13,600 bases of DNA from Pseudonocardiaceae bacterium (lineage in GTDB: Bacteria; Actinomycetota; Actinomycetes; Mycobacteriales; Pseudonocardiaceae): the NCBI GenBank assembly GCA_025937115.1, contig JAICSB010000040.1, forward strand, positions 1 through 13,600. Reading direction: 5' to 3'. A model generated the notes under the pieces. That model was not told where the DNA came from, did not search any database, and saw only the letters and a program-made list of their open reading frames with translations. Position 1 is the stretch's first letter; each line of letters begins with the position of its first letter. Positions 1-6,753 of the stretch are shown one piece after another. The translations under genes and the position numbers were made by a program.

Positions 1-55
1 CGGGCTCGGGCATCCCCTCCAACACCGGTTCCGTAGTCGTCGGGGACACGGACAC
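1..55 (-). CDS. Possible N-terminus of a gene leaving the window (unknown)
   Basis: A minus-strand frame opens with GTG at 55 and stays open to base 1, giving 18 codons that read MSVSPTTTEPVLEGMPEP. Sixteen of the 18 codons end in G or C, as expected of coding DNA here. A second in-frame GTG lies at 49 with an AGG about 8 nt upstream, so the start is unsettled and the ribosome binding site is weak either way. No family can be recognised from so few residues. A plus-strand frame is also open here (base 3 to 434) and has good third-position GC over its first 28 codons, so the reverse orientation cannot be excluded. Confidence 0.28.
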   Translation of the reverse strand, partial: MSVSPTTTEPVLEGMPEP

Positions 56-430
56 AACCTATCCCAACCTGGCCATAACCTCAGCTAGTTCCGGGAACAA
101 TTCGATTACGAAAAGGCCACCTCAACGAGGGTGTTCCTCAGCTGCTTCCGGAGGTCTGAGCCTCGGGCCGCGCGACCACGGCCCGGTTCGATCCGGCCCG
201 GGTCCAGCCGACGGACGCGGTTATGTGAACTCACGATGTGATGTAGAACACTCCGCCGGATTGTTTGGGGCTCAGGCGCGTCGCCGACCCTTTGGTGTCA
301 ATGTTTCTCCACCGCGCGTGCGGCATTCGCGGAATGCGACGCCCTGCTCGGAGGCTTCAGGCCTGGGTGATCACGCAGAGGGCCGCATGCTGGGTTATGT
401 CACCTCTGGATACCGGAGAAAGGGGTTGTC
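56..430. other. Intergenic region, no confident gene
   Basis: No recognisable gene is seen. One plus-strand frame stays open through the region to a stop at 432-434, but its third-position GC drops after about base 85 and its product resembles nothing known to me. A perfect 7-bp stem with an 8-nt loop lies at 164-185. The last part should carry the promoter and leader of the DUF3099 gene; no clear -35/-10 pair could be assigned. Confidence 0.5.
164..185. terminator. Hairpin, possible T-less terminator
   Basis: CGGGCCG (164-170) pairs perfectly with CGGCCCG (179-185) across an 8-nt loop. No T-run follows, so it is not a classical intrinsic terminator. Hairpins lacking a U-tail are common near gene ends in high-GC actinomycetes, but a chance GC palindrome is also possible. 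Confidence 0.25.
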
Positions 431-802
431 ATGATTCGCTCGCGGCGCGACCGCGACCCCATCGTGATCACGGATGCTGCTCCGTCAATCAAGGAGGAGC
501 TGAGGTACCGCCAGCGTCGTTACGCCATCTTGATGGCGGTACACATCGCCGGTTTCGCGCTGGCCGGGGCACTCTACTTCCTCGTCGGGTGGCGGCTGGG
601 TCTGGCGCTGTTGATCGCGACGGGACTGCTGCCCTGGATTGCCGTGGTCGCGGCCAACGACAGATCACCGGCTCGGGCCGAACACTTCGCGCGCAACGAT
701 TCTGATGCCCGAGTACTGGAGGGCGACGAGCACGTCACGATCGACAGCGTGAGCTGTAGTTCGCGCGAGTGGGACCTCTCCTCGGCTCCGGGTGATCGCT
801 GA
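431..802 (+). CDS. DUF3099 family membrane protein
   Basis: This 123-residue protein belongs to the actinobacterial DUF3099 family, small two-span inner-membrane proteins of unknown function. The N-terminal VITDAAPS motif (residues 12-19) followed by a basic RQRRYAIL stretch (27-34) is typical. Two hydrophobic segments follow, at about 32-53 and 56-76. The second ends in LPWIAVVAANDR, the usual family ending. The tail of about 45 residues is polar and acidic (LEGDEHVTIDS), also seen in relatives. The ATG at 431 follows a GAGAAAGGGG Shine-Dalgarno stretch at good spacing. The gene looks intact. The next gene, the 33-residue membrane protein, is 120 bp downstream and probably separate. Confidence 0.88.
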   Translation: MIRSRRDRDPIVITDAAPSIKEELRYRQRRYAILMAVHIAGFALAGALYFLVGWRLGLALLIATGLLPWIAVVAANDRSPARAEHFARNDSDARVLEGDEHVTIDSVSCSSREWDLSSAPGDR

Positions 803-912
803 GGGCAGCGCACCTCGTCGCCGGACCACGGCGTTTAGACCGGTCGCCAAGCGGATACGCAACTGGCAGCGATCCCATGACAAACGCGGGGTCGCGCACC
901 GAGGCTTACATT

Positions 913-918
913 AGGAGG
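913..918 (+). promoter_or_regulatory. Strong ribosome binding site of the 33-aa protein
   Basis: AGGAGG lies 4 nt before the ATG at 923. It is a near-perfect anti-16S match, the main reason for believing this very small reading frame is translated. Confidence 0.6.
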
Positions 919-922
919 CGTC

Positions 923-1024
923 ATGTATATGGATGTCAGTTGGGCGATGTTGTTCTTGCTATGGCTCGTGATCGCCATATTTATTATCTGGGCGATAGCA
1001 TCGGCGATCGGAGCTCGCCGCTAG
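923..1024 (+). CDS. 33-residue single-span membrane protein
   Basis: ATG at 923 to TAG at 1022-1024 encodes 33 residues. The chain is almost entirely one hydrophobic helix (about residues 6-28, from SWAMLFLLWLVI onward), with a short polar start (MYMDV) and a basic end (GARR). This suggests a single-pass membrane peptide with a cytoplasmic C-terminus by the positive-inside rule. The strong Shine-Dalgarno sequence supports translation. I know of no named family. It could be a membrane-anchored regulatory peptide or an accessory subunit. It stands alone between DUF3099 and a field of gene debris. Confidence 0.55.
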   Translation: MYMDVSWAMLFLLWLVIAIFIIWAIASAIGARR

Positions 1025-1061
1025 AAACATGAAACTATGCCACTTCCCGCCAGAACGGATT

Positions 1062-1114
1062 CCCGCAAAGCGAGCCGCCCCGCCCGCCATCGCCGCAGCC
1101 TCCGGCCTGGCGGA
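1062..1114 (+). repeat. Inverted second copy of the ftsH 5' coding region
   Basis: These 53 bp repeat, in opposite orientation, the start of the ftsH gene at 3912-3970. The two align with one 6-bp gap and two mismatches. Read in the FtsH frame this copy gives PQSEPPRPPSPQPPAWRM and then a stop, matching the proline-rich FtsH N-terminus that ends GWRNW. An in-frame stop at 1030-1032 closes it upstream. It is therefore a fragment, probably left from a lost ftsH paralogue or a duplication and inversion. Confidence 0.75.
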
Positions 1115-1149
1115 TGTGACTTTCATGGCGGATGTGACTGTCCTGGCGG
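1108..1149 (+). repeat. 18-bp tandem repeat, 2.3 copies
   Basis: TGGCGGATGTGACTTTCA (1108-1125) is followed directly by a second copy differing in its last bases (1126-1143), then by a partial third (TGGCGG, 1144-1149). It begins inside the end of the stray ftsH fragment and stops just before the hydrolase pseudogene tail, so it sits at a rearrangement boundary. Repeats like this occur at the ends of some insertion sequences, but no transposase is adjacent. Confidence 0.7.
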
Positions 1150-1159
1150 GGCGGGCCAC

Positions 1160-1969
1160 CCGCGCTGAGAGCCTGTTGGCGCCGCGCCCTGCGTCAGGTA
1201 AGTATCCACTGCCGAGTCGATACACCTGCCGTCCCGACCGTAGCCGGTGTGCCCGTCGCCGTTATAGGTCAGCAACACCGCGGGACCCAACTGCTGGGCC
1301 ACATATCCTGAGCAGAAGGATACGGCGTTGCAGGATCGTGGATCGTGCCCACCACCAGGATCGGCGGCGATCCCGCGTAATGGACCCGGTGCGGCTTACT
1401 CTGCGCCGGGACCGGCCAGTACGCGCACATCAAATCAGCCCACGCGAAGGAGGCACCGATGAGCGGGGAAGCGTGTTCGTCGGCCGGCAGCTCGGCCTGG
1501 ACATCACCCAATCGTCAAGCGTGCGGCTGGTGCCCGTGGGTAGTGGGTGAACCTGGGTCGTGGTGAGGAAATCCGCTAATTTGTGTCCCGCAATGGTCGC
1601 ATCCGTGCCCAGCGGGCACTCAGGATGGGTGACGCAGTCGGCGATGAACCGGGTCAGCTCGGTTTGGAAGCCTTGCGCCTGCCCGAGATCGAGCTGCTTG
1701 GTGGTCAGGTTCGGCGCTTCCGGGCCGTCCAGCACCGCGCGTGCGATGCGGGTCGGGAACAGCTCGGCGTAGACCGCGCTGAGATAAGTGCCGTAGAAGG
1801 CGCCGAGGTAATACATCTTCTGGTCACCGAGCGCGGAGGACGTCCATGTCGCGCGCAGCGTTTCGGGGTGCCAACGTAAGGCAACAGCATTGCCGGGTGG
1901 GTTTGGCAGCCGACAGCGAAGGTCTTGTCCCCGGTGCGGGCCGAGAACGTCCCTGACCAATGCCGTCAA
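1160..1969 (-). pseudogene. Alpha/beta-hydrolase (tripeptidyl aminopeptidase-like, S33) pseudogene
   Basis: Several minus-strand frames, read in order, rebuild the C-terminal two thirds of a secreted-type S33 serine peptidase. From the 5' side: NAARDMDVLR in one frame (about 1830-1865); LGDQKMYYLGAFYGTYL through ARAVLDGPEAPNL and CVTHPECPLGTDA in the next; then PPILVVGTIHDPATPY (charge-relay Asp) in a third; then LGPAVLLTYNGDGHTGYG (catalytic His) with RCIDSAVDTYL in another. At least three frameshifts separate these. The nucleophile elbow, GASYG in active enzymes, reads GAFYG, because codon 1796-1798 is TTC instead of TCC. The signal peptide and N-terminal third are absent. The gene is dead both by frame and by active site. 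Confidence 0.85.
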
Positions 1970-2044
1970 CTCGAGACTACCGACGTTTTCAGGCGCGCAA
2001 GCGTCAGTCGCTGTCGAGTTTATGGCCGTCGCGGACGTTACGAT

Positions 2045-2072
2045 GCTCAGTCGGCGGGCGCTCAGTCGGCGG
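2045..2072. repeat. 13-bp direct repeat across the ftsH stop codon
   Basis: GCTCAGTCGGCGG occurs at 2045-2057 and again at 2060-2072. The second copy contains the ftsH stop codon (complement of 2062-2064); the first lies just outside the gene. It looks like a short local duplication that did not alter the protein. Confidence 0.6.
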
Positions 2073-3996
2073 CGGCGCCGGTGGGGGCGATCTCGGCGGT
2101 CGGGCTCTGCGGCACGGGTCGGCCGACCAGCTGGTACACGGCCGCACCGTCGATCGTCTCCTGTTCCCTGAGCAGCTCGGCCAACCGGTCTAGCTCGTCG
2201 CGATGGGTGCGCAGCAGTTCGGTGGCCCGCTGTTCGGCTTCGCGGACCAGCCGGGCGACTTCGCGGTCGACGAGGCGCTGGGTCTCGTCGGAATACGGGT
2301 GCTGGTCGGGCAGTCCGGCGCCCAGGTAGTCGCCGCTGCCCGTGCTGTAGCCCACTGGCCCGAGCGCGGGCGAGAGCCCGAACTCGGTGACCATGCGACT
2401 GGCCATCTGGGTGGCCCCCGCCAGGTCGTTGGCGGCACCCGAGGACGCCTCGCCGATCGCGACGATCTCGGCCGATCGACCACCCAACCGGACGGCCAGC
2501 GTGTCGTGGAGGTAGCCCTCGCCGTAGAGGTGCCGCTCATCGAGGGGAAGCTGCTCGGTCACGCCCAGCGCCATGCCCGCCGGCAGGATCGAGACCTTCG
2601 CCACCGGGTCGGCGTGCGGCGACAGGGCGGCCACCAGGGCGTGGCCGGCCTCGTGGAAGGACACCACCCGCTGCTCTTGGGGCATCAGTGCGTTGGTGCT
2701 GTTGCGCTGGCCCAGCAGGATCCGGTCCCGGGCGTCGTCGAAGTCCGCGGCGCTCAACACCTCCCGGCCGTTACGCACGGCGATGATCGCAGCCTCGTTG
2801 GCCAGATTCGCCAGGTCGGCGCCGCTGAAGCCTGGGGTTCCTCTGGCCACCACGGACAGCTCGACATCGGATCGCAACCGTTTGTCCCGGCAGTGCACCC
2901 GCAAGATGGCGCACCGCTCGGCCTGGTTGGGCAACGGCACTGTGATGTGCCGGTCGAAGCGACCCGGGCGCAGCAGAGCCGGATCGAGTATCTCGGGACG
3001 GTTGGTGGCCGCCAGCACGACGATGCCCTTGCCGGGTTCGAAGCCGTCCATCTCCGCCAGCAGCTGGTTGAGGGTCTGCTCGCGCTCATCATTGGATACC
3101 ACGGCGACACCCGAGGTGCGCCGCGCCCCGATAGCGTCGATCTCGTCGATGAAGACGATCGCGGATCCGCGGCTGCGGGCCTGTTCGAAGGTGTCCCGCA
3201 CGCGCGACGCGCCGACACCCACGAACATCTCTACGAACGACGAACCGCTGGCCGCGAGGAACGGCACCCCCGCCTCGCCGGCCACCGCCCGGGCCAGCAG
3301 CGTCTTGCCCGTCCCCGGCGGTCCCGCCAGCAGGACACCCCGGGGGCCGATCGCGCCCGCTCTCCGGTAGCGGCGAGGATCGCGAAGGTAGTCCACCACC
3401 TCGTTGATCTCCGCTTTGGTCGCCTCGTAGCCCGCCACGTCAGCGAAGGTGGTCTTGGGCATGTCTTCGGTGACGGCCTTGACCCTGGACTTCCCCACGC
3501 CACCCAGGCCCCCCAGAAACCCACCCCCGGCACCCTGCCTGCGGGCCGCCCGACCGATGACAAAGAACAGCGCGATGAAGAAGAGGAAAGGCAGGAAGCT
3601 CAGCGCAGCGGGCACCCATGATCGCGAGGCCGGAACGGCGTTCACCGCAACATGATGCTGCGCGAGCAGCGGCAGCAGGGTGGTATCGGGCACTGCGGTG
3701 GGCACCGCGGAATCGAAGGCTTGTTTACTGCTGAGAGTGCCGTGCAGACCGCCGTTGGAATCGATGTCCACGGTGGCGACCTTGCCCTGATTGACATCGG
3801 TCACGAACTGGCTGTACGACAGGTGAGCGATATTGCTCTCCGGCCCGGTGCGCCATGAGAAGAAGGCCAGCAGCGCCACCGTGAGAAGGATCCCGATCGG
3901 CACGAGCCAGTTCCGCCAGCCCGGAGGCTGCGGCGGTGGCGGGGTCGGGCGGGGCGGCTCGCTTTGCGGGGGACCTGTCCTTACCGGGGGCGACAT
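2062..3996 (-). CDS. ftsH: ATP-dependent zinc metalloprotease FtsH
   Basis: FtsH is a membrane-anchored hexameric AAA+ protease that extracts and degrades damaged or regulatory membrane and cytosolic proteins. This 644-residue protein has a proline-rich cytoplasmic start (about 1-27), two transmembrane helices (about 31-48 and 130-148) around a short extracytoplasmic domain, a Gly-rich linker, then the AAA module: Walker A GPPGTGKT (225-232), pore FVG (258-260), Walker B IVFIDEID (280-287) and second region of homology ATNRPEILDPALLRPGRFDR (330-349). The zinc site is HEAGH (448-452) with third ligand Asp524. All key residues are present. The ATG at 3996 is preferred over longer in-frame openings because GGAGGGG precedes it by about 8 nt. 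It is shorter than the main mycobacterial FtsH, so it is probably an additional, stress-type paralogue. Confidence 0.95.
   Translation of the reverse strand: MSPPVRTGPPQSEPPRPTPPPPQPPGWRNWLVPIGILLTVALLAFFSWRTGPESNIAHLSYSQFVTDVNQGKVATVDIDSNGGLHGTLSSKQAFDSAVPTAVPDTTLLPLLAQHHVAVNAVPASRSWVPAALSFLPFLFFIALFFVIGRAARRQGAGGGFLGGLGGVGKSRVKAVTEDMPKTTFADVAGYEATKAEINEVVDYLRDPRRYRRAGAIGPRGVLLAGPPGTGKTLLARAVAGEAGVPFLAASGSSFVEMFVGVGASRVRDTFEQARSRGSAIVFIDEIDAIGARRTSGVAVVSNDEREQTLNQLLAEMDGFEPGKGIVVLAATNRPEILDPALLRPGRFDRHITVPLPNQAERCAILRVHCRDKRLRSDVELSVVARGTPGFSGADLANLANEAAIIAVRNGREVLSAADFDDARDRILLGQRNSTNALMPQEQRVVSFHEAGHALVAALSPHADPVAKVSILPAGMALGVTEQLPLDERHLYGEGYLHDTLAVRLGGRSAEIVAIGEASSGAANDLAGATQMASRMVTEFGLSPALGPVGYSTGSGDYLGAGLPDQHPYSDETQRLVDREVARLVREAEQRATELLRTHRDELDRLAELLREQETIDGAAVYQLVGRPVPQSPTAEIAPTGAAAD
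3912..3970 (-). repeat. ftsH 5' segment, partner of the inverted copy at 1062-1114
   Basis: This part of ftsH (about codons 9-28, the proline-rich N-terminus and the start of the first helix) is the other half of the inverted repeat whose second copy lies at 1062-1114. The two copies face each other about 2.8 kb apart, enclosing ftsH and the hydrolase pseudogene. Confidence 0.75.
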
Positions 3997-4231
3997 ACGT
4001 TCTTCCCCTCCACAGCGCCTCAACCACCGCCGTATCGCTACCAGTCGCGTATCCGGTGCGCGACCGGCCCAAACACCCTGGAGGAGTAATGCGGCCACCC
4101 TCCGTCGAGCTGGTTGTGGGGGTGCTGTAGCAGGTCACCGTCACACCGGTGCGGCCGACTACGTCCAGCACGCCGGACACTGGCATGCCGTCTGGCACCG
4201 GCTCGGCCGCGGGCTTCGATGTGTTGCCCGT

Positions 4232-4644
4232 ACGGCCTTGGTTACGAGCGCACTGCCGCGCAATTTCCGCCGCCGCGCTGGATAGCGCGTGCGGGCCCGG
4301 GATCCGCACCCGGTACAGCGGATGACCATGCCCAGCGCACCAGCCTCCGATATCCGAATCGACGTCGGGGTCATAACCCCACTCCGCATCCGGTGACAAG
4401 GCATCCGGTACCAGCGTGTCGCTCCACCCTGATCGGTGCAGCGCGGTGCTATTGCTGGTGGTAGACGATTCCGGCACGGCAGGGGTGCGCGGGAGCCGAC
4501 CTGGAGCATATGCCGGTCGCCCAGCCGGGTCGTCGGCCACGCGGACTCATGATGCAACAAGATCACCGGCGCACCGGGCGCCAGCGATGCCGTGAGGAAA
4601 CGGGCGTATTCGCGGGGCAGCCGGCGCAGTTTGGCCCGCAGCTG
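4232..4644 (-). pseudogene. Actinobacterial protein of unknown function, 3' piece, cut by IS
   Basis: This is the downstream part of a minus-strand gene interrupted by the insertion sequence at 4645. Directly after the element one frame reads QLRAKLRRLPREYARFLTAS then GAPVILLHHESAWPTTRLGD and RHMLQVG. A frameshift near 4490-4510 moves to a second frame with LSPDAEWGYDPD and HGHPLYRVRIPGPHALSSA, ending near 4232. I recall these motifs from a family of roughly 300-residue actinobacterial proteins with no known function. The usual C-terminal half after this point is missing, so the gene was cut by the element, frameshifted and truncated. The region 3997-4231 beyond it holds only a further open stretch (GMPVSGVLDVVGRTG) that I cannot assign. 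Confidence 0.65.
4639..4644. repeat. Target site duplication, left copy (CAGCTG)
   Basis: CAGCTG borders the left end of the insertion sequence and recurs at 6480-6485. Removing the element plus one copy restores an uninterrupted reading frame in the host gene (WAP-QL-RAKL), which shows that this is a duplicated target and not part of the inverted repeat alone. The site is itself a palindrome. Confidence 0.8.
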
Positions 4645-4660
4645 GACCCTGTTGGTTAAT
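4645..4660 (+). repeat. IS terminal inverted repeat, left
   Basis: GACCCTGTTGGTTAAT matches the complement of 6464-6479 without mismatch. The similarity ends at 4661, fixing the inner limit of the repeat. Confidence 0.85.
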
Positions 4661-4762
4661 GTGCGACATGGCTGTCGACCTCCGCGTTGTTGATCTTTTG
4701 TGGCGGCATGATCTTGACTGCGGTTGGCCTTTCCCCGTTCGCGGCCGCAGAGTGGATGTGTC

Positions 4763-6457
4763 ATGTCGCTTCAGCCGCGTCGATTGCCGGAGGTACCTGC
4801 CGACACCGCCAGGGCCGCTGTGGCAGCGTTCCCCCGGGGCAGTTTGGCGATCCGGATCCGTGATGAGTTGGGCGAGGTGTGGTCCGACCAGCGGTTCCGG
4901 GGTCTTTTCGGGGTGCGCGGCAAGCCGGGGATCTCCCCGGCCCAGCTGATGATCGTGCTGGTGCTGGCGATGGCGGAGAACCTGACCGACCGTCAGGCGG
5001 CCGACATGGTGCGCCGCGCGATCGACTGGAAGTACGCGTTGGGCCTGCCGTTGGAGGATCCGGGGTTCGACTTCACGGTGCTCAGCGAGTTCCGTGCCCG
5101 GCTGGTCGCGGGGTCGATGGAGACCGAGGCGCTGGATGTCCTGCTGGTCGCGCTGGCGGGGTTGGGACTGGTGAAGTCGGGCGGGCGGCAGCGCACCGAC
5201 TCCACCCACGTGCTGGGGCGTCTGCGCAGCCTCAACCGGCTGGAGCTGGCCGGGGAAAGCGTCCGGGCGGCGCTGGAGGCGCTCGCTGCCGTGGCTCCGG
5301 CCTGGCTGGCCACCGTGATCAGCGACTCGTGGGTGGGGGTGTACGGGAGCCGGATCGATGACCTGCACCTGCCCGAGAGCCAGACCAAGCGCACCGCGCT
5401 GGCCGTGGCCTATGGCAGCGACGGCTACCGGCTGCTGGGGGCGGTGTACGCCACGGGTGCGCCGCCATGGTTGCGGGAGCTGCCCGCGGTCGAGGCGCTG
5501 CGCAGGATCTGGGTTCAGCAGTACTACCGGGTCATCGATGGGCACCGGGAGAAGGTGATCCGGCGGGAGGCAACCGAACAGGGGCTCCCGCCGGGCAGAC
5601 TGACGCTGGTCTCCCCCTACGACCTCGACGCCCGCTACAGCGAGAAGCGCGGCAAGGGCTGGACTGGATACAAGGCCCGCTTCACCGAGACCTGCGCCAC
5701 GCCCGCCGATGACGACCCCGAGACCGGCCGGCCCGCGGCACCGAACCTGATCACTCATGTGGCCACCACAGCGGCGACCGTCACGGATGTGGCCATGACC
5801 GAGCCGATCCACGACAGCCTGCACAGCAAGGACCTGCTACCGGGCGAGCACATCGTCGATGCCGGCTACACCTCCGGCGACCTGCTGCTCGCCGCCCGGG
5901 CCCGGGGCATCACCCTGCTCGGCCCGCTGCTGGCCGACACCTCCCCGCAGGCCCGCGGCGGCGGCTACACCGCCGAGGCATTCACCATCGACTGGCAAGC
6001 CCGCCACGCCCGCTGCCCGCAAGGCGCCACCAGCACCAGCTGGAGCCCGTGCACCCAGCGCGGCACCGAGGCGATCGTGGTCAAGTTCGATGCTGCCACC
6101 TGCCAGACTTGTCCGGCCAAGAGCATGTGCACCAGCGCCACCCGATCGGGACGCCAACTGTCGCTGCGCCCCCGCCCTGTCCACGAGGCAGTCCAACAAG
6201 CTCGCGCCGAGCAGACCACCGACCAATGGCACAACGACTACAAGATCCGGGCCGGGGTGGAGGGCACCATGCGCCAGGCCACCCACGTCACCGGCATCCG
6301 CCGCGCCCGCTACCTGGGTCTGCCCAAGACCACCCTGGAACACAACCTCGCCGCGGCAGCCATCAACCTCATCCGCTACGACGCCTGGCTCACCGAAAGA
6401 CCCCTCGACCGGACCCGAACCACGCACCTACAACGGCTCTTCGCCCGCGCCGCATGA
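4763..6457 (+). CDS. IS1182-family DDE transposase
   Basis: This 564-residue transposase catalyses cut-and-paste or copy-out movement of the surrounding element. The N-terminal part (about 30-120; NLTDRQAADMVRRAIDWKYA, then FDFTVLSEFRARL) is the DUF772-type DNA-binding region of this family. The DDE catalytic residues are visible: Asp146 in RTDSTHV, Asp366 in HIVDAGYTSGDLL, and Glu500 in RAGVEGTMRQA, followed by the typical ARYLGLPKTTLEHNLAAAA stretch. A small Cys cluster (CQTCPAKSMC, 447-456) precedes the final domain. Length is normal for the family. ATG 4763 (MSLQPRRLPEVP) is chosen over the in-frame TTG at 4724, because family members begin with this motif. Confidence 0.95.
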   Translation: MSLQPRRLPEVPADTARAAVAAFPRGSLAIRIRDELGEVWSDQRFRGLFGVRGKPGISPAQLMIVLVLAMAENLTDRQAADMVRRAIDWKYALGLPLEDPGFDFTVLSEFRARLVAGSMETEALDVLLVALAGLGLVKSGGRQRTDSTHVLGRLRSLNRLELAGESVRAALEALAAVAPAWLATVISDSWVGVYGSRIDDLHLPESQTKRTALAVAYGSDGYRLLGAVYATGAPPWLRELPAVEALRRIWVQQYYRVIDGHREKVIRREATEQGLPPGRLTLVSPYDLDARYSEKRGKGWTGYKARFTETCATPADDDPETGRPAAPNLITHVATTAATVTDVAMTEPIHDSLHSKDLLPGEHIVDAGYTSGDLLLAARARGITLLGPLLADTSPQARGGGYTAEAFTIDWQARHARCPQGATSTSWSPCTQRGTEAIVVKFDAATCQTCPAKSMCTSATRSGRQLSLRPRPVHEAVQQARAEQTTDQWHNDYKIRAGVEGTMRQATHVTGIRRARYLGLPKTTLEHNLAAAAINLIRYDAWLTERPLDRTRTTHLQRLFARAA

Positions 6458-6463
6458 ACTCAA

Positions 6464-6479
6464 ATTAACCAACAGGGTC
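6464..6479 (-). repeat. IS terminal inverted repeat, right
   Basis: Perfect 16-bp complement of 4645-4660. It starts 6 bp after the transposase stop codon at 6455-6457. Confidence 0.85.
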
Positions 6480-6485
6480 CAGCTG
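6480..6485. repeat. Target site duplication, right copy (CAGCTG)
   Basis: Second copy of the 6-bp palindromic target, matching 4639-4644. On the minus strand it follows the codons for CWAP of the interrupted gene. Confidence 0.8.
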
Positions 6486-6560
6486 GGGCGCCCAACACAC
6501 CCGGACTTCATCCGTCCCGATCCTCCTCTCGTGGCTCTGGTGCAAAGACACCGGATCAGC
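6480..6560 (-). pseudogene. 5' piece of the IS-interrupted unknown-function gene
   Basis: Reading the minus strand into the element gives RIGTDEVRVCWAPQL, which joins exactly to QLRAKLRRLPREYARF on the far side of the insertion. The joined DEVRVCWAPQLRAKLRRLP reads as one continuous protein segment. Further upstream (to about 6750) the frame remains open but I see no recognisable family sequence and no clear start, so the 5' boundary is approximate. The interval up to the lipoprotein gene at 6754 holds no other gene that I can support. Confidence 0.6.
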
Positions 6561-6753
6561 TGTCGCCGCGAGGGCCGGATGTGGCGGCGAGCCGGTCAGC
6601 TTGACCACACCATTCGCCTCCCCTGATCTCGCGCTCGGCCACAGCAGGTCTTCCCGGCCGGCAGCCGGGTCAAGCATGCGATTCGGTACCCGGTTTGCGA
6701 GCGCGGCGACGTGGGCATTCGCGTGCTGTACAGCGTTGGACGAGAGGGAAACG

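Larger units (their letters stand above)
4645..6479 (+). mobile_element. IS1182-family insertion sequence, complete
   Basis: The element is 1835 bp, bounded by perfect 16-bp inverted repeats (GACCCTGTTGGTTAAT at 4645-4660 and its complement at 6464-6479) and flanked by CAGCTG on both sides. Because the target is palindromic, the visible terminal match runs to 22 bp. It carries one transposase gene reading left to right, with no passenger genes. Length, inverted repeats and transposase type fit the IS1182 family. Both ends and the transposase appear intact, so the insertion may be recent and the element still mobile. It lies inside the unknown-function gene whose pieces are at 4232-4644 and 6480-6560. 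Confidence 0.9.

Noticed and set aside
182..205. GGTTCGATCC resembling a tRNA T-arm
   Set aside because: The flanking bases do not form a 5-bp T-stem around a 7-nt loop, and no acceptor stem, anticodon arm or D-arm is present upstream.
1029..1550. 173-codon plus-strand frame as a gene
   Set aside because: It crosses the stray ftsH fragment, the tandem repeats and the antisense of the hydrolase pseudogene, so its openness reflects composition only.
2203..3621. Long plus-strand open frame (472 codons)
   Set aside because: It is antisense to ftsH, which is proven by its motifs; no family resemblance in this frame.
4089..4130. Plus-strand ATG after GGAGGAG
   Set aside because: The frame has only 13 codons before a stop, and lies in the debris upstream of ftsH; no support beyond the Shine-Dalgarno match.
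4547..5824. Long minus-strand open frame (425 codons)
   Set aside because: It is antisense to the transposase, has arginine- and proline-rich content typical of shadow frames in GC-rich DNA, and crosses the IS end.
5837..6427. Minus-strand open frame with Gly/Ala-rich product
   Set aside because: Shadow of the transposase C-terminal half.
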